Assembly: GCA_011050685.1 (NCBI GenBank)
Contig: DRFF01000139.1
Location: 1 to 45,271, forward strand
Origin: Aurantimonas coralicida
Lineage (GTDB): Bacteria; Pseudomonadota; Alphaproteobacteria; Rhizobiales; Rhizobiaceae
DNA length: 45,271 nucleotides
Direction: 5' to 3'
Shown: positions 8,494 to 16,429 of the stretch, piece after piece
Position numbering within the stretch: position 1 is the first letter of the stretch
Layout: each line of letters begins with the position of its first letter
Made by a program: the position numbers and the translations under genes
Notes under the pieces: generated by a model
Told to the model about the DNA's origin: nothing
Seen by the model: the letters and a program-made list of their open reading frames with translations, nothing else
Databases searched by the model: none

Positions 8494-8571
8494 CTCGTGG
8501 ATACTTCAAATTTGACATTTGATTTGGAGTCCGCCGCACGTGCGTATCAAATGTCAAATTCAATCCACTAG
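8494..8571. repeat. palindromic repeat element, copy B
   Basis: A second element of the same design, 13 bases from copy A. The right end is CCACTAG at 8565-8571 and the left end is a diverged CTCGTGG at 8494-8500; inner arms AAATTTGACATTTGA and TCAAATGTCAAATT pair. The two copies share the boundaries and the GACATTTG core but differ in sequence, so they look like two independent insertions or an old duplication. Its terminal CTAG supplies the TAG stop codon of the lipoprotein gene. Confidence 0.7.
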
Positions 8572-8870
8572 TTCAGCAGCGGATCGAGGAAGAACCGTTT
8601 GCCGGAGGCGTCTTTGTTCCGGGTGACCTCGGCGGCGCTGACCATATTGTCGTTCTGGACATCCGAGATTCGCGCGGCGCGAACGGCTGTGCCGGTCTCG
8701 CCGCTGCCGAGGACGTTGGTCGTCCCGCCTTGCGTCTGCTCCGCCACCACGGCAGGCACCTCGTTGGTATCCGGTGCCACCGGCAGGTTCTTCACGCCGC
8801 AGCCGCCAAGAACCGACAGCGCAGCCAGAATCAGCACCAGCTTGGCCGCAAGGCTCGATCGCTCCGTCAT
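8568..8870 (-). CDS. small LptM-like lipoprotein
   Basis: A lipoprotein of about 100 residues. The start at 8870 (MTERSSLAAKLV) is chosen over an ATG 11 codons upstream because it places a short positively charged head before the hydrophobic stretch and a lipobox LSVLGGC. The CGVKNLPVAP segment just after the lipid-modified Cys resembles LptM/YifL-like proteins, which assist the LptD outer-membrane translocon in enterobacteria; that role here is inference from resemblance. The conserved position between argH and lysA is usual in Rhizobiales. The stop codon TAG lies inside a palindromic repeat, so the native C-terminus may have been altered. Confidence 0.75.
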   Translation of the reverse strand: MTERSSLAAKLVLILAALSVLGGCGVKNLPVAPDTNEVPAVVAEQTQGGTTNVLGSGETGTAVRAARISDVQNDNMVSAAEVTRNKDASGKRFFLDPLLN

Positions 8871-8958
8871 CTCGTCACCCCTCAGCACATCGCCGACCGT
8901 CAATCGCCGTCACCGCGGTGATAACGGTTCGCGACGAAGAAATCACCACCCGCGGCGA

Positions 8959-10398
8959 CTATTCGCCATTGCCGCCGAGTCGATCGCGCCAATAGGCGAT
9001 CTGGGCGCGGACATTGGCGGGCGCCGTGCCGCCGAAGCTGGTGCGACTGTTTACCGAGGCATCGACGCCGAGCACGGAATAGACCGCGTCGGTGATCCGC
9101 GCCTCCAGCGTTTGCAGAAGATCCAACGGCAGATCCTCGAGCCCGACGCCGCGCTCTTCGGCGAGCGCCACCGCCCGTCCGGTCACATGATGCGCCTCGC
9201 GGAACGGCAGACCCAGTTCGCGCACCAGCCAATCGGCGAGGTCGGTGGCGGTGGAAAAGCCGTGGCCGGCCGCCCGGCGCATCGCCTCTGTTTCGATGCT
9301 CATGTCGCGGACCATGCCGGTGGCGGCGGCGAGTGCCAAGGCCAGCGAATCGATCGCGTCGAAGACCTGTTCCTTGTCTTCCTGCATGTCCTTGGAATAG
9401 CTCAGCGGCAGCCCCTTCATCACGGTCAGCAGCGAGATCAGCGCGCCGTTGATGCGGCCGGGCTTGGCCCGCACCAGCTCGGCGGCGTCCGGGTTCTTCT
9501 TCTGCGGCATGATCGAGGAGCCGGTCGAGAATGCGTCGGACAGCCGGACGAAGCCGAATTGCGGCGTCGACCAGATGACGATTTCCTCGGCGAGACGCGA
9601 CAGATGCGTGCCGCAGATCGCGGCCACCGAGAGAAATTCCAGGGCGAAGTCCCGGTCGGACACCGAATCGAGCGAGTTGCGGGTCGGCTCGCGAAAGCCC
9701 AGCGCTTCCGCCGTCTGGTGCCGGTCGATGGCAAAGCCGGTGCCGGCGAGCGCAGCGGCGCCGAGCGGACATTCGTCGAGACGGGTGATCGCGTCGCGGC
9801 AGCGCGACAGGTCGCGGGCCGCCATTTCGACATAGGCGAGGCAATGGTGGCCGAAGGTGACCGGCTGGGCGACCTGGAGATGGGTGAAGCCGGGCATGAT
9901 CGTGTCGGCATGCGCGCCGGCCTTGTCGAGCAGCGCGCCGATGAAGGCTTCGAGCGCTTCGGCGAGCGAGCCGAACGCCGTCTTCACATGCAGGCGGAAA
10001 TCGACTGCCACCTGATCGTTGCGCGAACGGGCGGTGTGCAGCCGGCCGGCGGCGGGGCCGATCAGTTCGGCGAGCCGCGCCTCGATATTCATGTGGATGT
10101 CCTCGCGCTCTCGCGAGAAAGTGAAGCGCCCCTCGGCGATCTCGGCCCGGATGTCCTCCAGACCCGCTATGATCTGGCTGGCATCCTCCGCCGAAATGAT
10201 GCCTTGATCGGCCAGCATGGCGGCATGGGCTTTCGAACCGGCGATATCCTCGTCATAAAGCCGTCGATCGAAATCGATCGAGGCGTTGATCTCCTCCATG
10301 ATGGCGTCGGGTCCGGAGGCAAAGCGACCACCCCACATCGCATTGCTGGACGTGGGGGCGTTGCTTGACTTGGGAACGTTGCTGGTCTTCTGGCGCAT
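8959..10398 (-). CDS. argH: argininosuccinate lyase
   Basis: An enzyme of about 479 residues that splits argininosuccinate into arginine and fumarate, the last step of arginine synthesis. The family signature [12 protein letters not shown] with the catalytic serine is present, as are the N-terminal [14 protein letters not shown] segment and the [16 protein letters not shown] region that binds substrate. An upstream in-frame ATG (10440) would add 14 residues and overlap the divergent TlpA gene; 10398 is preferred. A short repetitive Ser/Asn/Lys leader (about 20 residues) before MWGGRF is unusual. Confidence 0.95.
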   Translation of the reverse strand: MRQKTSNVPKSSNAPTSSNAMWGGRFASGPDAIMEEINASIDFDRRLYDEDIAGSKAHAAMLADQGIISAEDASQIIAGLEDIRAEIAEGRFTFSREREDIHMNIEARLAELIGPAAGRLHTARSRNDQVAVDFRLHVKTAFGSLAEALEAFIGALLDKAGAHADTIMPGFTHLQVAQPVTFGHHCLAYVEMAARDLSRCRDAITRLDECPLGAAALAGTGFAIDRHQTAEALGFREPTRNSLDSVSDRDFALEFLSVAAICGTHLSRLAEEIVIWSTPQFGFVRLSDAFSTGSSIMPQKKNPDAAELVRAKPGRINGALISLLTVMKGLPLSYSKDMQEDKEQVFDAIDSLALALAAATGMVRDMSIETEAMRRAAGHGFSTATDLADWLVRELGLPFREAHHVTGRAVALAEERGVGLEDLPLDLLQTLEARITDAVYSVLGVDASVNSRTSFGGTAPANVRAQIAYWRDRLGGNGE

Positions 10399-10424
10399 GG
10401 ATACTCGAAAGGGCTTTTGACGGT

Positions 10425-11099
10425 ATGTCCGAGGAAACACGACAGGCTTCGAACGGGCGGCGGCTCGGTGTCATCGCCGGGATCGCGCTGATCTCAGGCA
10501 TCGCGGCGGGCGGTGTCGTCCTATACGTGAGCGAGACGGGGTCTGGCAACGAAGTCGCCGCCACGTCCTGCCCGGCCGACGAGGCGATCTACGCCGCGAT
10601 CGACGGCGCGGCGCGCGGCGAGGTCGCGGCCGTGCAGGCGCTCGACGCGCCCTTCGACATCTCGGCCATGGCGTTTACGGACGGCGACGGCCAGCCGGCA
10701 AGCCTGAAGGATTTTTCCGGCAAGACGCTGCTGGTCAATCTGTGGGCGACCTGGTGCGTGCCCTGCCGGCTCGAGATGCCGGCGCTCGACGCGCTGGAGC
10801 AGCAGGAGGGAGGCGAGGATTTCGCCGTGATCCCGATCAACATCGACACCGGCAGTATCGACAAGCCGAAGAAGTTCTACGCCGAGACCAAGCTCACCGC
10901 CCTACCCCTGTATCGCGACGAAACGATGGGGGTGTTCGACGATCTCAAAGGGCGAGGGCTGGCTTACGGCCTGCCCGTCTCGGTACTGGTCGGACCCGAC
11001 GGCTGCGCCCGCGCGGCGATCAACGGCCCGGCGGAATGGGCGAGCCCGGACGCGGTGAAGCTGATCGAGGCAGTCAAGGAGAGCGGGCGGAAGGTTTGA
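10425..11099 (+). CDS. tlpA: TlpA-family thiol:disulfide interchange protein
   Basis: A 224-residue membrane-anchored thioredoxin. A single N-terminal transmembrane segment (about residues 14-35, [18 protein letters not shown]) is followed by a periplasmic thioredoxin fold with [13 protein letters not shown] (Cys 111 and 114) and cis-Pro region [11 protein letters not shown] further Cys at 49 follows the membrane segment. TlpA proteins keep cytochrome c or cytochrome oxidase assembly partners reduced. Its start is 26 bases from that of the divergent argH, so the two promoters must overlap the opposite coding starts or lie within this gap. Divergent tlpA-argH is typical of Rhizobiales. Confidence 0.92.
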   Translation: MSEETRQASNGRRLGVIAGIALISGIAAGGVVLYVSETGSGNEVAATSCPADEAIYAAIDGAARGEVAAVQALDAPFDISAMAFTDGDGQPASLKDFSGKTLLVNLWATWCVPCRLEMPALDALEQQEGGEDFAVIPINIDTGSIDKPKKFYAETKLTALPLYRDETMGVFDDLKGRGLAYGLPVSVLVGPDGCARAAINGPAEWASPDAVKLIEAVKESGRKV

Positions 11100-11169
11100 G
11101 GGGGCCGGCTCTGACGCTTGCCGGAACGTGACTCTGCATTTAACTTGGCCTGAAAGCGGACGGCAGGCA

Positions 11170-11403
11170 GTGGCGACGTTAATCATCACATCGAAAGGCC
11201 AAGTGACATTTCCTGAGGATGTCCGGAAACATCTGGGCATCGTTCGGGGCGAGGATATCGAGGCTGAACTTCATCCCGGCGGTCGGATAATCCTGGGTGC
11301 TGAACGACCCCGCAGCGCCGGAGAGGGTTTAGCCGGCCAACGCGATGGGCAACTGACCGGCGGACCAGACAACAAAGGGTCGAAGAATTCGACATCAGAA
11401 TGA
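11170..11403 (+). CDS. AbrB/MazE/SpoVT-type DNA-binding protein, orphan
   Basis: A 77-residue protein whose first 45 residues, ATLIITSKGQVTFPEDVRKHLGI followed by GEDIEAELHPGGRIIL, form a swapped-hairpin AbrB domain like that of VapB/MazE antitoxins. The GTG start at 11170 gives the standard antitoxin N-terminus; an upstream ATG at 11128 would add 14 unrelated residues. The C-terminal 30 residues are polar and of low complexity. No toxin gene follows: the next gene is convergent and begins its stop 21 bases away. It may be a solitary regulator or a remnant of a toxin-antitoxin pair. Confidence 0.75.
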   Translation: MATLIITSKGQVTFPEDVRKHLGIVRGEDIEAELHPGGRIILGAERPRSAGEGLAGQRDGQLTGGPDNKGSKNSTSE

Positions 11404-11424
11404 CCGAGGGCGATGGAAGCGCCC

Positions 11425-12306
11425 CTACCGCGTCGGCACCGGATGCTCGCCGCGATAGTCGTAGAAGCCGCGGCCGGTCTTGCGGCCAAGCCAGCCGGCC
11501 TCGACATATTTCACCAGCAGCGGGCACGGCCGGTATTTGGAATCGGCCAGCCCGTCATAAAGCACCTGCATGATCGACAGGCAGGTGTCGAGACCGATGA
11601 AATCGGCCAGCTGCAGCGGCCCCATCGGGTGGTTGGCGCCGAGCCGCATCGCGGTATCGATGGATTCCACCGAGCCGACGCCCTCATAGAGCGTGTAGAT
11701 CGCCTCGTTGATCATCGGCAGAAGGATGCGGTTGACGATGAAGGCCGGAAAATCCTCCGACACGGTGATCGTCTTGTCGAGCGCGGTGACGAATTGCTTG
11801 GCGCTCTCGAAGGTCGCGTCCTCCGTCGCGATGCCGCGCACCAGCTCGACCAGCTTCATCACCGGCACCGGGTTCATGAAGTGGATGCCCATGAACCGCT
11901 CGGGCCGATCGGTCGCCGAGGCGAGGCGAGTGATCGAGATCGACGAGGTGTTGCTGGCGAGGATCGTCGCCTCGGACAGGTGCGGACAGATGTCGCGATA
12001 GATCTTGCGCTTGACCGTCTCGTCCTCGGTCGCCGCCTCGATGACAAGGTCGAGGCCGCCGAGGGCCGCGGGGTCGGTCGCGGTCGTGATGCGGCTCAGC
12101 GCCTCGGCCTGCTCGGCTTCGGTGATCTTCTGCGACGACAATTGCCGGTCGAGCGCGGCGCTGACACGCTCGAGGCCCGCCGCCGTGCGATCCGCCGCGA
12201 TGTCGTAGAGCGTGACGTCATAGCCGGCGAGCGCGGCGACATGGGCGATGCCCGCGCCCATCTGGCCCGCGCCGACGATCCCGACCTTGCTGATCCTGTC
12301 CGCCAT
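11425..12306 (-). CDS. hbdA: 3-hydroxybutyryl-CoA dehydrogenase
   Basis: A 293-residue NAD(P)-dependent enzyme that interconverts acetoacetyl-CoA and 3-hydroxybutyryl-CoA. The Rossmann motif [18 protein letters not shown] is at residues 12-29, and the catalytic His lies in [19 protein letters not shown]. The C-terminal all-helical dimerization domain contains [12 protein letters not shown] and [19 protein letters not shown]. An upstream ATG (12345) is open, but 12306 matches the family start. It heads toward the terminus of the etfB-etfA transcript, with 84 bases after etfA, so co-transcription with the electron transfer flavoprotein is likely. Confidence 0.94.
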   Translation of the reverse strand: MADRISKVGIVGAGQMGAGIAHVAALAGYDVTLYDIAADRTAAGLERVSAALDRQLSSQKITEAEQAEALSRITTATDPAALGGLDLVIEAATEDETVKRKIYRDICPHLSEATILASNTSSISITRLASATDRPERFMGIHFMNPVPVMKLVELVRGIATEDATFESAKQFVTALDKTITVSEDFPAFIVNRILLPMINEAIYTLYEGVGSVESIDTAMRLGANHPMGPLQLADFIGLDTCLSIMQVLYDGLADSKYRPCPLLVKYVEAGWLGRKTGRGFYDYRGEHPVPTR

Positions 12307-12390
12307 CTCGCCTTCAACCGCCTCCCGGATTATATTGCGCCGCAACAGTAATGCTCACCTGCCCCGCCGTCAAAGGCGGCGCGGCGACGC

Positions 12391-13320
12391 TCAGAGCTTG
12401 TCTTTCAGCTCCGGCAGAATCTGGAAGAGATCTCCGACCAGGCCGTAATCGGCGACCTGGAAGATCGGCGCTTCCTCATCCTTGTTGATCGCCACGATCA
12501 CCTTGGAATCCTTCATGCCGGCCAGATGCTGGATCGCGCCGGAAATGCCGGCGGCGATGTAGAGGTCGGGCGCCACCACCTTGCCGGTCTGGCCGACCTG
12601 CCAGTCGTTCGGGGCATAGCCGGCATCGACCGCCGCGCGGCTGGCGCCGATCGCCGCGCCGAGCTTGTCGGCGACGGGCAGGATGAATTCGTCGAACTTT
12701 TCCTTGGAGCCGAGCGCCCGGCCACCGGACAAGATGATCTTGGCGCTGGTCAGCTCCGGCCGGTCGCTTTCGGCCAGACGTTCGCCGACGAAGCGCGACA
12801 GGCCCGGATCGGCGGCGGCATCCACCGCCTCGACCGAGGCCGAACCGCCCTCACCGGCGGCCTGGAAGCCGGCGGTGCGCACGGTGATCACCTTCTTGGC
12901 GTCGCCCGACTTCACCGTCTGGATGGCGTTGCCGGCATAGATCGGCCGCTGGAAGGTGTCGGGACCGTCGACGGCGACGATGTCGGAAATCTGCATGACG
13001 TCGAGCAGCGCTGCGACGCGCGGCATGACGTTCTTGCCCGAGGTCGTCGCCGGGGCGACGATGGCGTCATAGGAAGCCGCAAGCTTGACGATGAGGTCGG
13101 CGAGCGGCTCGGCGAGGCCGTGCGCATAGGCCTCCGCGTCGGCGTGCAGCACCTTGGCGACGCCGCCAAGCTTCGCCGCGGCCTCCGCGACGACGCCGGA
13201 ACCGGAGCCGGCGACGAGGACATGCACGTCGCCGCCCATCTGGGACGCCGCCGCCAGCGCCTTGGCGGTCTGGTCGGACAGGGCGGCATTGTCGTGTTCG
13301 GCGATGAGAAGCGTGGTCAT
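12391..13320 (-). CDS. etfA: electron transfer flavoprotein alpha subunit
   Basis: A 309-residue FAD-binding subunit of ETF, which passes electrons from acyl-CoA and other dehydrogenases to ETF-ubiquinone oxidoreductase. The C-terminal FAD domain shows [44 protein letters not shown] and the closing [11 protein letters not shown], all family signatures. It follows etfB in the same direction after 129 bases that contain a strong palindrome. Confidence 0.96.
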   Translation of the reverse strand: MTTLLIAEHDNAALSDQTAKALAAASQMGGDVHVLVAGSGSGVVAEAAAKLGGVAKVLHADAEAYAHGLAEPLADLIVKLAASYDAIVAPATTSGKNVMPRVAALLDVMQISDIVAVDGPDTFQRPIYAGNAIQTVKSGDAKKVITVRTAGFQAAGEGGSASVEAVDAAADPGLSRFVGERLAESDRPELTSAKIILSGGRALGSKEKFDEFILPVADKLGAAIGASRAAVDAGYAPNDWQVGQTGKVVAPDLYIAAGISGAIQHLAGMKDSKVIVAINKDEEAPIFQVADYGLVGDLFQILPELKDKL

Positions 13321-13404
13321 GCTATTGTCTCCCGATCGAGGGCAGGTTCCGTCTCAGGTCCGGACGGAGCAGCGAATGCAATGGGCGGAGCCGGTCGTCT
13401 CGTC

Positions 13405-13448
13405 GCAAGTCCGGACGGAAAACCGGTGGCCGCTTTTCCTGGACTTGC
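13405..13448. repeat. intergenic palindrome between etfB and etfA
   Basis: GCAAGTCC (13405-13412) and GGACTTGC (13441-13448) form perfect 8-base outer arms; inside them GGAAAA and TTTTCC form a second stem around a 12-base centre. A half copy, GGTCCGGACGGA, occurs about 50 bases further left (near 13357). The element resembles small palindromic repeats common in Rhizobiales intergenic spaces. In the etfB-etfA transcript it would fold into a hairpin right after the etfB stop codon. Confidence 0.6.
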
Positions 13449-13449
13449 T

Positions 13450-14199
13450 TTAGAGAACGCCGGCCTCGTTCCTCAGCTTGTCGATCAGCTCATCGACGCT
13501 GGCGACCTTGACGCCGGCCTCGCGCCTCTGCGGCTCGACCGTCTTCAGCACTTCCAGCCGCGGCGCGACGTCGACGCCGTAATCGTCCGGCGACTTTTCC
13601 TCCAGCGGCTTCTTCTTCGCCTTCATGATGTTCGGCAGCGAGGCGTAGCGCGGCTCGTTGAGGCGCAGATCGGTGGTGACCACCGCCGGCATCTTGATGT
13701 CGACGGTCTGCAGGCCGCCATCGACCTCGCGCGTCACCGTGGCCCGGCCGTCGGCGAACTCCACCTTGTTGGCGAAGGTGCCCTGGCTCCAGCCGAGCAG
13801 CGCGGCGAGCATTTGGCCGGTCTGATTGCAATCGTCGTCGATCGCCTGCTTGCCGACGATGACGAGGTCGGGCTTTTCCGCGTCGACCACGCCTTTGAGG
13901 ATCTTGGCGACGGCGAGCGGCTCGGTCGGCTGGTCGGTCTTGACCAGGATACCGCGGTCGGCGCCCATCGCCAGCGCGGTGCGGATGGTCTCCTGCGCCT
14001 GCTGCGGGCCGACGGAAACGGCGATGATCTCGCTCGCCGTGCCGGCTTCCTTGAGGCGGATCGCCTCTTCCACCGCGATCTCGTCGAACGGGTTCATGCT
14101 CATCTTGACGTTGGCGAGATCGACGCCCGATCCGTCCGGCTTGACCCGGATCTTCACGTTGTAATCCACCACCCGCTTGACGGCGACGAGAACTTTCAT
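13450..14199 (-). CDS. etfB: electron transfer flavoprotein beta subunit
   Basis: A 249-residue partner of EtfA that binds AMP and carries the recognition loop for dehydrogenases. The N-terminal [19 protein letters not shown] and [18 protein letters not shown] segments, [10 protein letters not shown] and the recognition loop [13 protein letters not shown] are all present. It is the promoter-proximal gene of the etfB-etfA-hbdA unit. A good promoter with an embedded TTTACGTAA-type palindrome lies about 120 bases upstream. Confidence 0.96.
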   Translation of the reverse strand: MKVLVAVKRVVDYNVKIRVKPDGSGVDLANVKMSMNPFDEIAVEEAIRLKEAGTASEIIAVSVGPQQAQETIRTALAMGADRGILVKTDQPTEPLAVAKILKGVVDAEKPDLVIVGKQAIDDDCNQTGQMLAALLGWSQGTFANKVEFADGRATVTREVDGGLQTVDIKMPAVVTTDLRLNEPRYASLPNIMKAKKKPLEEKSPDDYGVDVAPRLEVLKTVEPQRREAGVKVASVDELIDKLRNEAGVL

Positions 14200-14320
14200 C
14201 GGCGAAGACTCCCCTTGGTCGACCCGGAGCGATCCGGACGCTTGTTCCGTTGAACCTCAGCCTGACCCGCCGCTCGCGAGCGCCCAATGAATTGGGAGGA
14301 GATCAGCCGATTGTCGCAAT

Positions 14321-14349
14321 GCGATAAATGACGTTTACGTAAGTGTCAA
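14321..14349 (-). promoter_or_regulatory. putative etfB promoter with LiuR-like palindrome
   Basis: Read on the minus strand, TTGACA (14349-14344) and TATCGC (14326-14321) are separated by 17 bases. The spacer and the -35 box are covered by a partly palindromic site, TGACGTTTACGTAAGTGTCA on the plus strand (14329-14348). This resembles, from memory, the operator of LiuR, the MerR-family regulator of branched-chain amino acid and fatty acid degradation in Proteobacteria. ETF genes are plausible targets. No regulator gene is in the window. Confidence 0.4.
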
Positions 14350-14396
14350 AAGCCCTTGCGTCTCAGGCCGCTTAGTGACGCCCCGGCCGCTATCTT

Positions 14397-15134
14397 TCAA
14401 GCCCCGCGATCGTCTTTCCGCTTGAGTTCGACGGCGCGCGGCGTCTCGATCCGGCTGTCGAACAGCGGAACGCCCTTCTGACGCAGCACCAGCGTCAGCG
14501 CCGCCCCGGCGAAAATGCCGCCGGCATGGGCGGCATAGGAGACGTCCTCGCCGCCGGCGATAAACAGCGCGAACTGCCAGCCGATCCAGATCGCCAAGAG
14601 CAGCCAGGCCGGCAGATACAAGGGGATCCGGCCGAAGGCGAGCACCCACACCCAGACGCGCGGATGCAGCATCAGATAGGCCGCCGCGACCCCGGAGACG
14701 GCGCCCGACGCGCCGATCAGCGTCGCTTCGGAATCGGGCATGGCGAGAGAATGGGCAAAGGCACCGGCCGCCGCGCAGGCGAGATAGAACAGGAGAAAGC
14801 GGAAATGGCCGAAGGCGTCCTCGACATTGTCGCCGAACACCCAGAGAAACAGCATGTTGCCGAGAAGATGCCAGAAATTCAGATGCAGGAAGGCGTAGGT
14901 GACGAAATTCAGCGCCTCGGGCACTGCCACATAGTGCGGCGGCAGATCGGCATAGCCGTTCACCACCGCCGGGATGAAGCCGTAGGTGATCTCGAAGGCC
15001 GAGAGCAAGGCGCCGGTCTCGCCGGTCGCGGTGAACACCAGATAGATAACGACGTTCACGACGATCAGCCCGACCGTCACATATTGGAAACGGATGCGCC
15101 GCAGCCGGTTGGCGTCGTAGATGGGCACGAACAC
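14397..15134 (-). CDS. rhomboid-family intramembrane serine protease
   Basis: An integral membrane protease of about 245 residues. Six hydrophobic segments are visible. The catalytic dyad is clear: Ser 143 in GASGAVSG and His 203 in AAHAGG, and the HLNFWHLLGNMLFLWVFGDNVED region matches rhomboid loop 1 and helix 2. The GTG at 15134 (FVPIYDANRLRR follows) is chosen because upstream in-frame sequence is unlike rhomboids and because AAAGGAA precedes it. The natural substrate is unknown. It lies 61 bases beyond the stop of the adenosyltransferase gene in the same direction. Confidence 0.9.
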   Translation of the reverse strand: MFVPIYDANRLRRIRFQYVTVGLIVVNVVIYLVFTATGETGALLSAFEITYGFIPAVVNGYADLPPHYVAVPEALNFVTYAFLHLNFWHLLGNMLFLWVFGDNVEDAFGHFRFLLFYLACAAAGAFAHSLAMPDSEATLIGASGAVSGVAAAYLMLHPRVWVWVLAFGRIPLYLPAWLLLAIWIGWQFALFIAGGEDVSYAAHAGGIFAGAALTLVLRQKGVPLFDSRIETPRAVELKRKDDRGA

Positions 15135-15195
15135 GATCGCGGCGTTCCTTTTCTGGGAGCCTTGCCTTTTCTCTGCGAGCCTTGTGGCCCCGCGC

Positions 15196-15768
15196 CTAGC
15201 GGCTCTGGCCGGGCACCCACAGAACGTCGCCCTTGCCGTCGTCATTGGCAATACGGGCGGCGACGAAAAGATGGTCCGACAGGCGGTTGATATATTGCAG
15301 CGCCGCCGCCGAGACGAACTCCCCCTCCTTGCGGGCGAGCTCCACCATCAGCCGCTCGGCCCGGCGCGCGACGGTGCGGGCATGATGCAGGTGGGTGGCG
15401 GCGGGCGAGCCGGCCGGCAGCACGAAGGAGCGCAGCGGCTCCAGCCGCGCGTTCATGGCGTCGATCTCGCGCTCCAGCCGCTCCACCTGCGACGGCACGA
15501 TCGCCAGCCGCTCATAGGGCAGAGGCTCGGCCGTCTCGGGGGTGGCGAGATCGGCGCCGAGGTCGAACAGCTCGTTCTGGATGCGGGCGAGCATGGCGTC
15601 GAGCGCTGCGTCGGCGTGAAGCCGCACGATGCCGACAATGGCGTTGAGTTCGTCGACCGTGCCGTAGCTCGCGACTCGGATGTCGAATTTCGGCCGCCGC
15701 TCGCCGGTGCCGAGCCCGGTGTCACCGGCATCGCCGGTCCGGGTGTAGATCTTGTTTAGCTTGACCAT
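15196..15768 (-). CDS. PduO-type cob(I)alamin adenosyltransferase
   Basis: A 190-residue enzyme that adenosylates cob(I)alamin with ATP to give adenosylcobalamin. The ATP-binding N-terminus MVKLNKIYTRTGDAGDTGLG, the GTVDELNAIVG motif and the C-terminal RRAERLMVELAR followed by ALQYINRLSDHLFVAAR are diagnostic of the PduO family. A GGAGG ribosome site stands seven bases before the ATG. A degenerate second copy of the first 30 codons and the leader occurs at 18607-18726. Confidence 0.95.
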   Translation of the reverse strand: MVKLNKIYTRTGDAGDTGLGTGERRPKFDIRVASYGTVDELNAIVGIVRLHADAALDAMLARIQNELFDLGADLATPETAEPLPYERLAIVPSQVERLEREIDAMNARLEPLRSFVLPAGSPAATHLHHARTVARRAERLMVELARKEGEFVSAAALQYINRLSDHLFVAARIANDDGKGDVLWVPGQSR

Positions 15769-15961
15769 GACGCCTCCGTTCGGCGGAGATCATAGAGCAT
15801 CGGGGAACCGGCGACAGGGTGGCGGCGAAAGGCATGCGGATCGCCGGCCGGCCGACCGCGATACCCCCGCCTTGGCGGCGATCGTTGCCCGGCACGGCGA
15901 TGGGGCCGGAACCAGATGCCGCGTCATCCGTATAGCCTACGAACCGTCCTCCCATTTCGAG

Positions 15962-16429
15962 ATGTCTTCGATGGATTTCCCGCATCCCCCGTCCACCGCC
16001 GCGATCGCGGGTCATCCGATCCACGCGATGCTGGTGCCGTTTCCGATCGTCTGCTTCACCCTCGCGCTGTTCACCGACATCGCCTATTGGCAGACGTCGA
16101 ACCTGATGTGGCATCACTTTTCCGCCTGGCTGCTCTTGGCCGGCCTGGTGTTCGGCGTGCTCGCGGGCCTCGCCGGCGCGGTGGACTTCCTGTTCAGCTG
16201 GGACGTCCGCGCCCAGAAGCCGGCCTGGCCGCATGCGATCGGCAACGTCATCGTCCTCGCCCTCGCCTTCGTCAACAACCTCGTCCATGCCGGCGACGGC
16301 TGGACCGCGATCGTGCCCTATGGGCTGATCCTGTCGGCCGTCACCGTGCTTCTTCTGATCGTCACGGCCTGGCTCGGCCGCTCGATGGTGTTTCGTCATG
16401 GCGTCGGAGTCAGCAATGACCAGTACTAG
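15962..16429 (+). CDS. DUF2231 membrane protein
   Basis: A protein of about 155 residues with four transmembrane segments. The opening STAAIAGHPIHAMLVPFPIVCF and the later WDVRAQKPAWPHAIGNVIVL are characteristic of DUF2231, a family of small inner-membrane proteins of unknown function often found with dehydrogenases or cytochromes. The ATG at 15962 is preferred; the frame is open further upstream but that part is not membrane-like and lies in the divergent promoter region. Its end overlaps the start of the next gene by 14 bases, indicating co-expression. Confidence 0.85.
   Translation: MSSMDFPHPPSTAAIAGHPIHAMLVPFPIVCFTLALFTDIAYWQTSNLMWHHFSAWLLLAGLVFGVLAGLAGAVDFLFSWDVRAQKPAWPHAIGNVIVLALAFVNNLVHAGDGWTAIVPYGLILSAVTVLLLIVTAWLGRSMVFRHGVGVSNDQY

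Noticed and set aside
7159-8571. 470-codon rightward frame antisense to lysA
   Set aside because: Mirrors the lysA reading frame and lacks any family motif; lysA is unambiguous.
12526-14253. 575-codon rightward frame over etfA and etfB
   Set aside because: Antisense shadow of two certain genes, rich in Arg, Gly and Asp.
15769-15961. Cobalamin riboswitch upstream of the adenosyltransferase
   Set aside because: No B12-box-like sequence could be found in the leader; the short 5' region has only a ribosome site.
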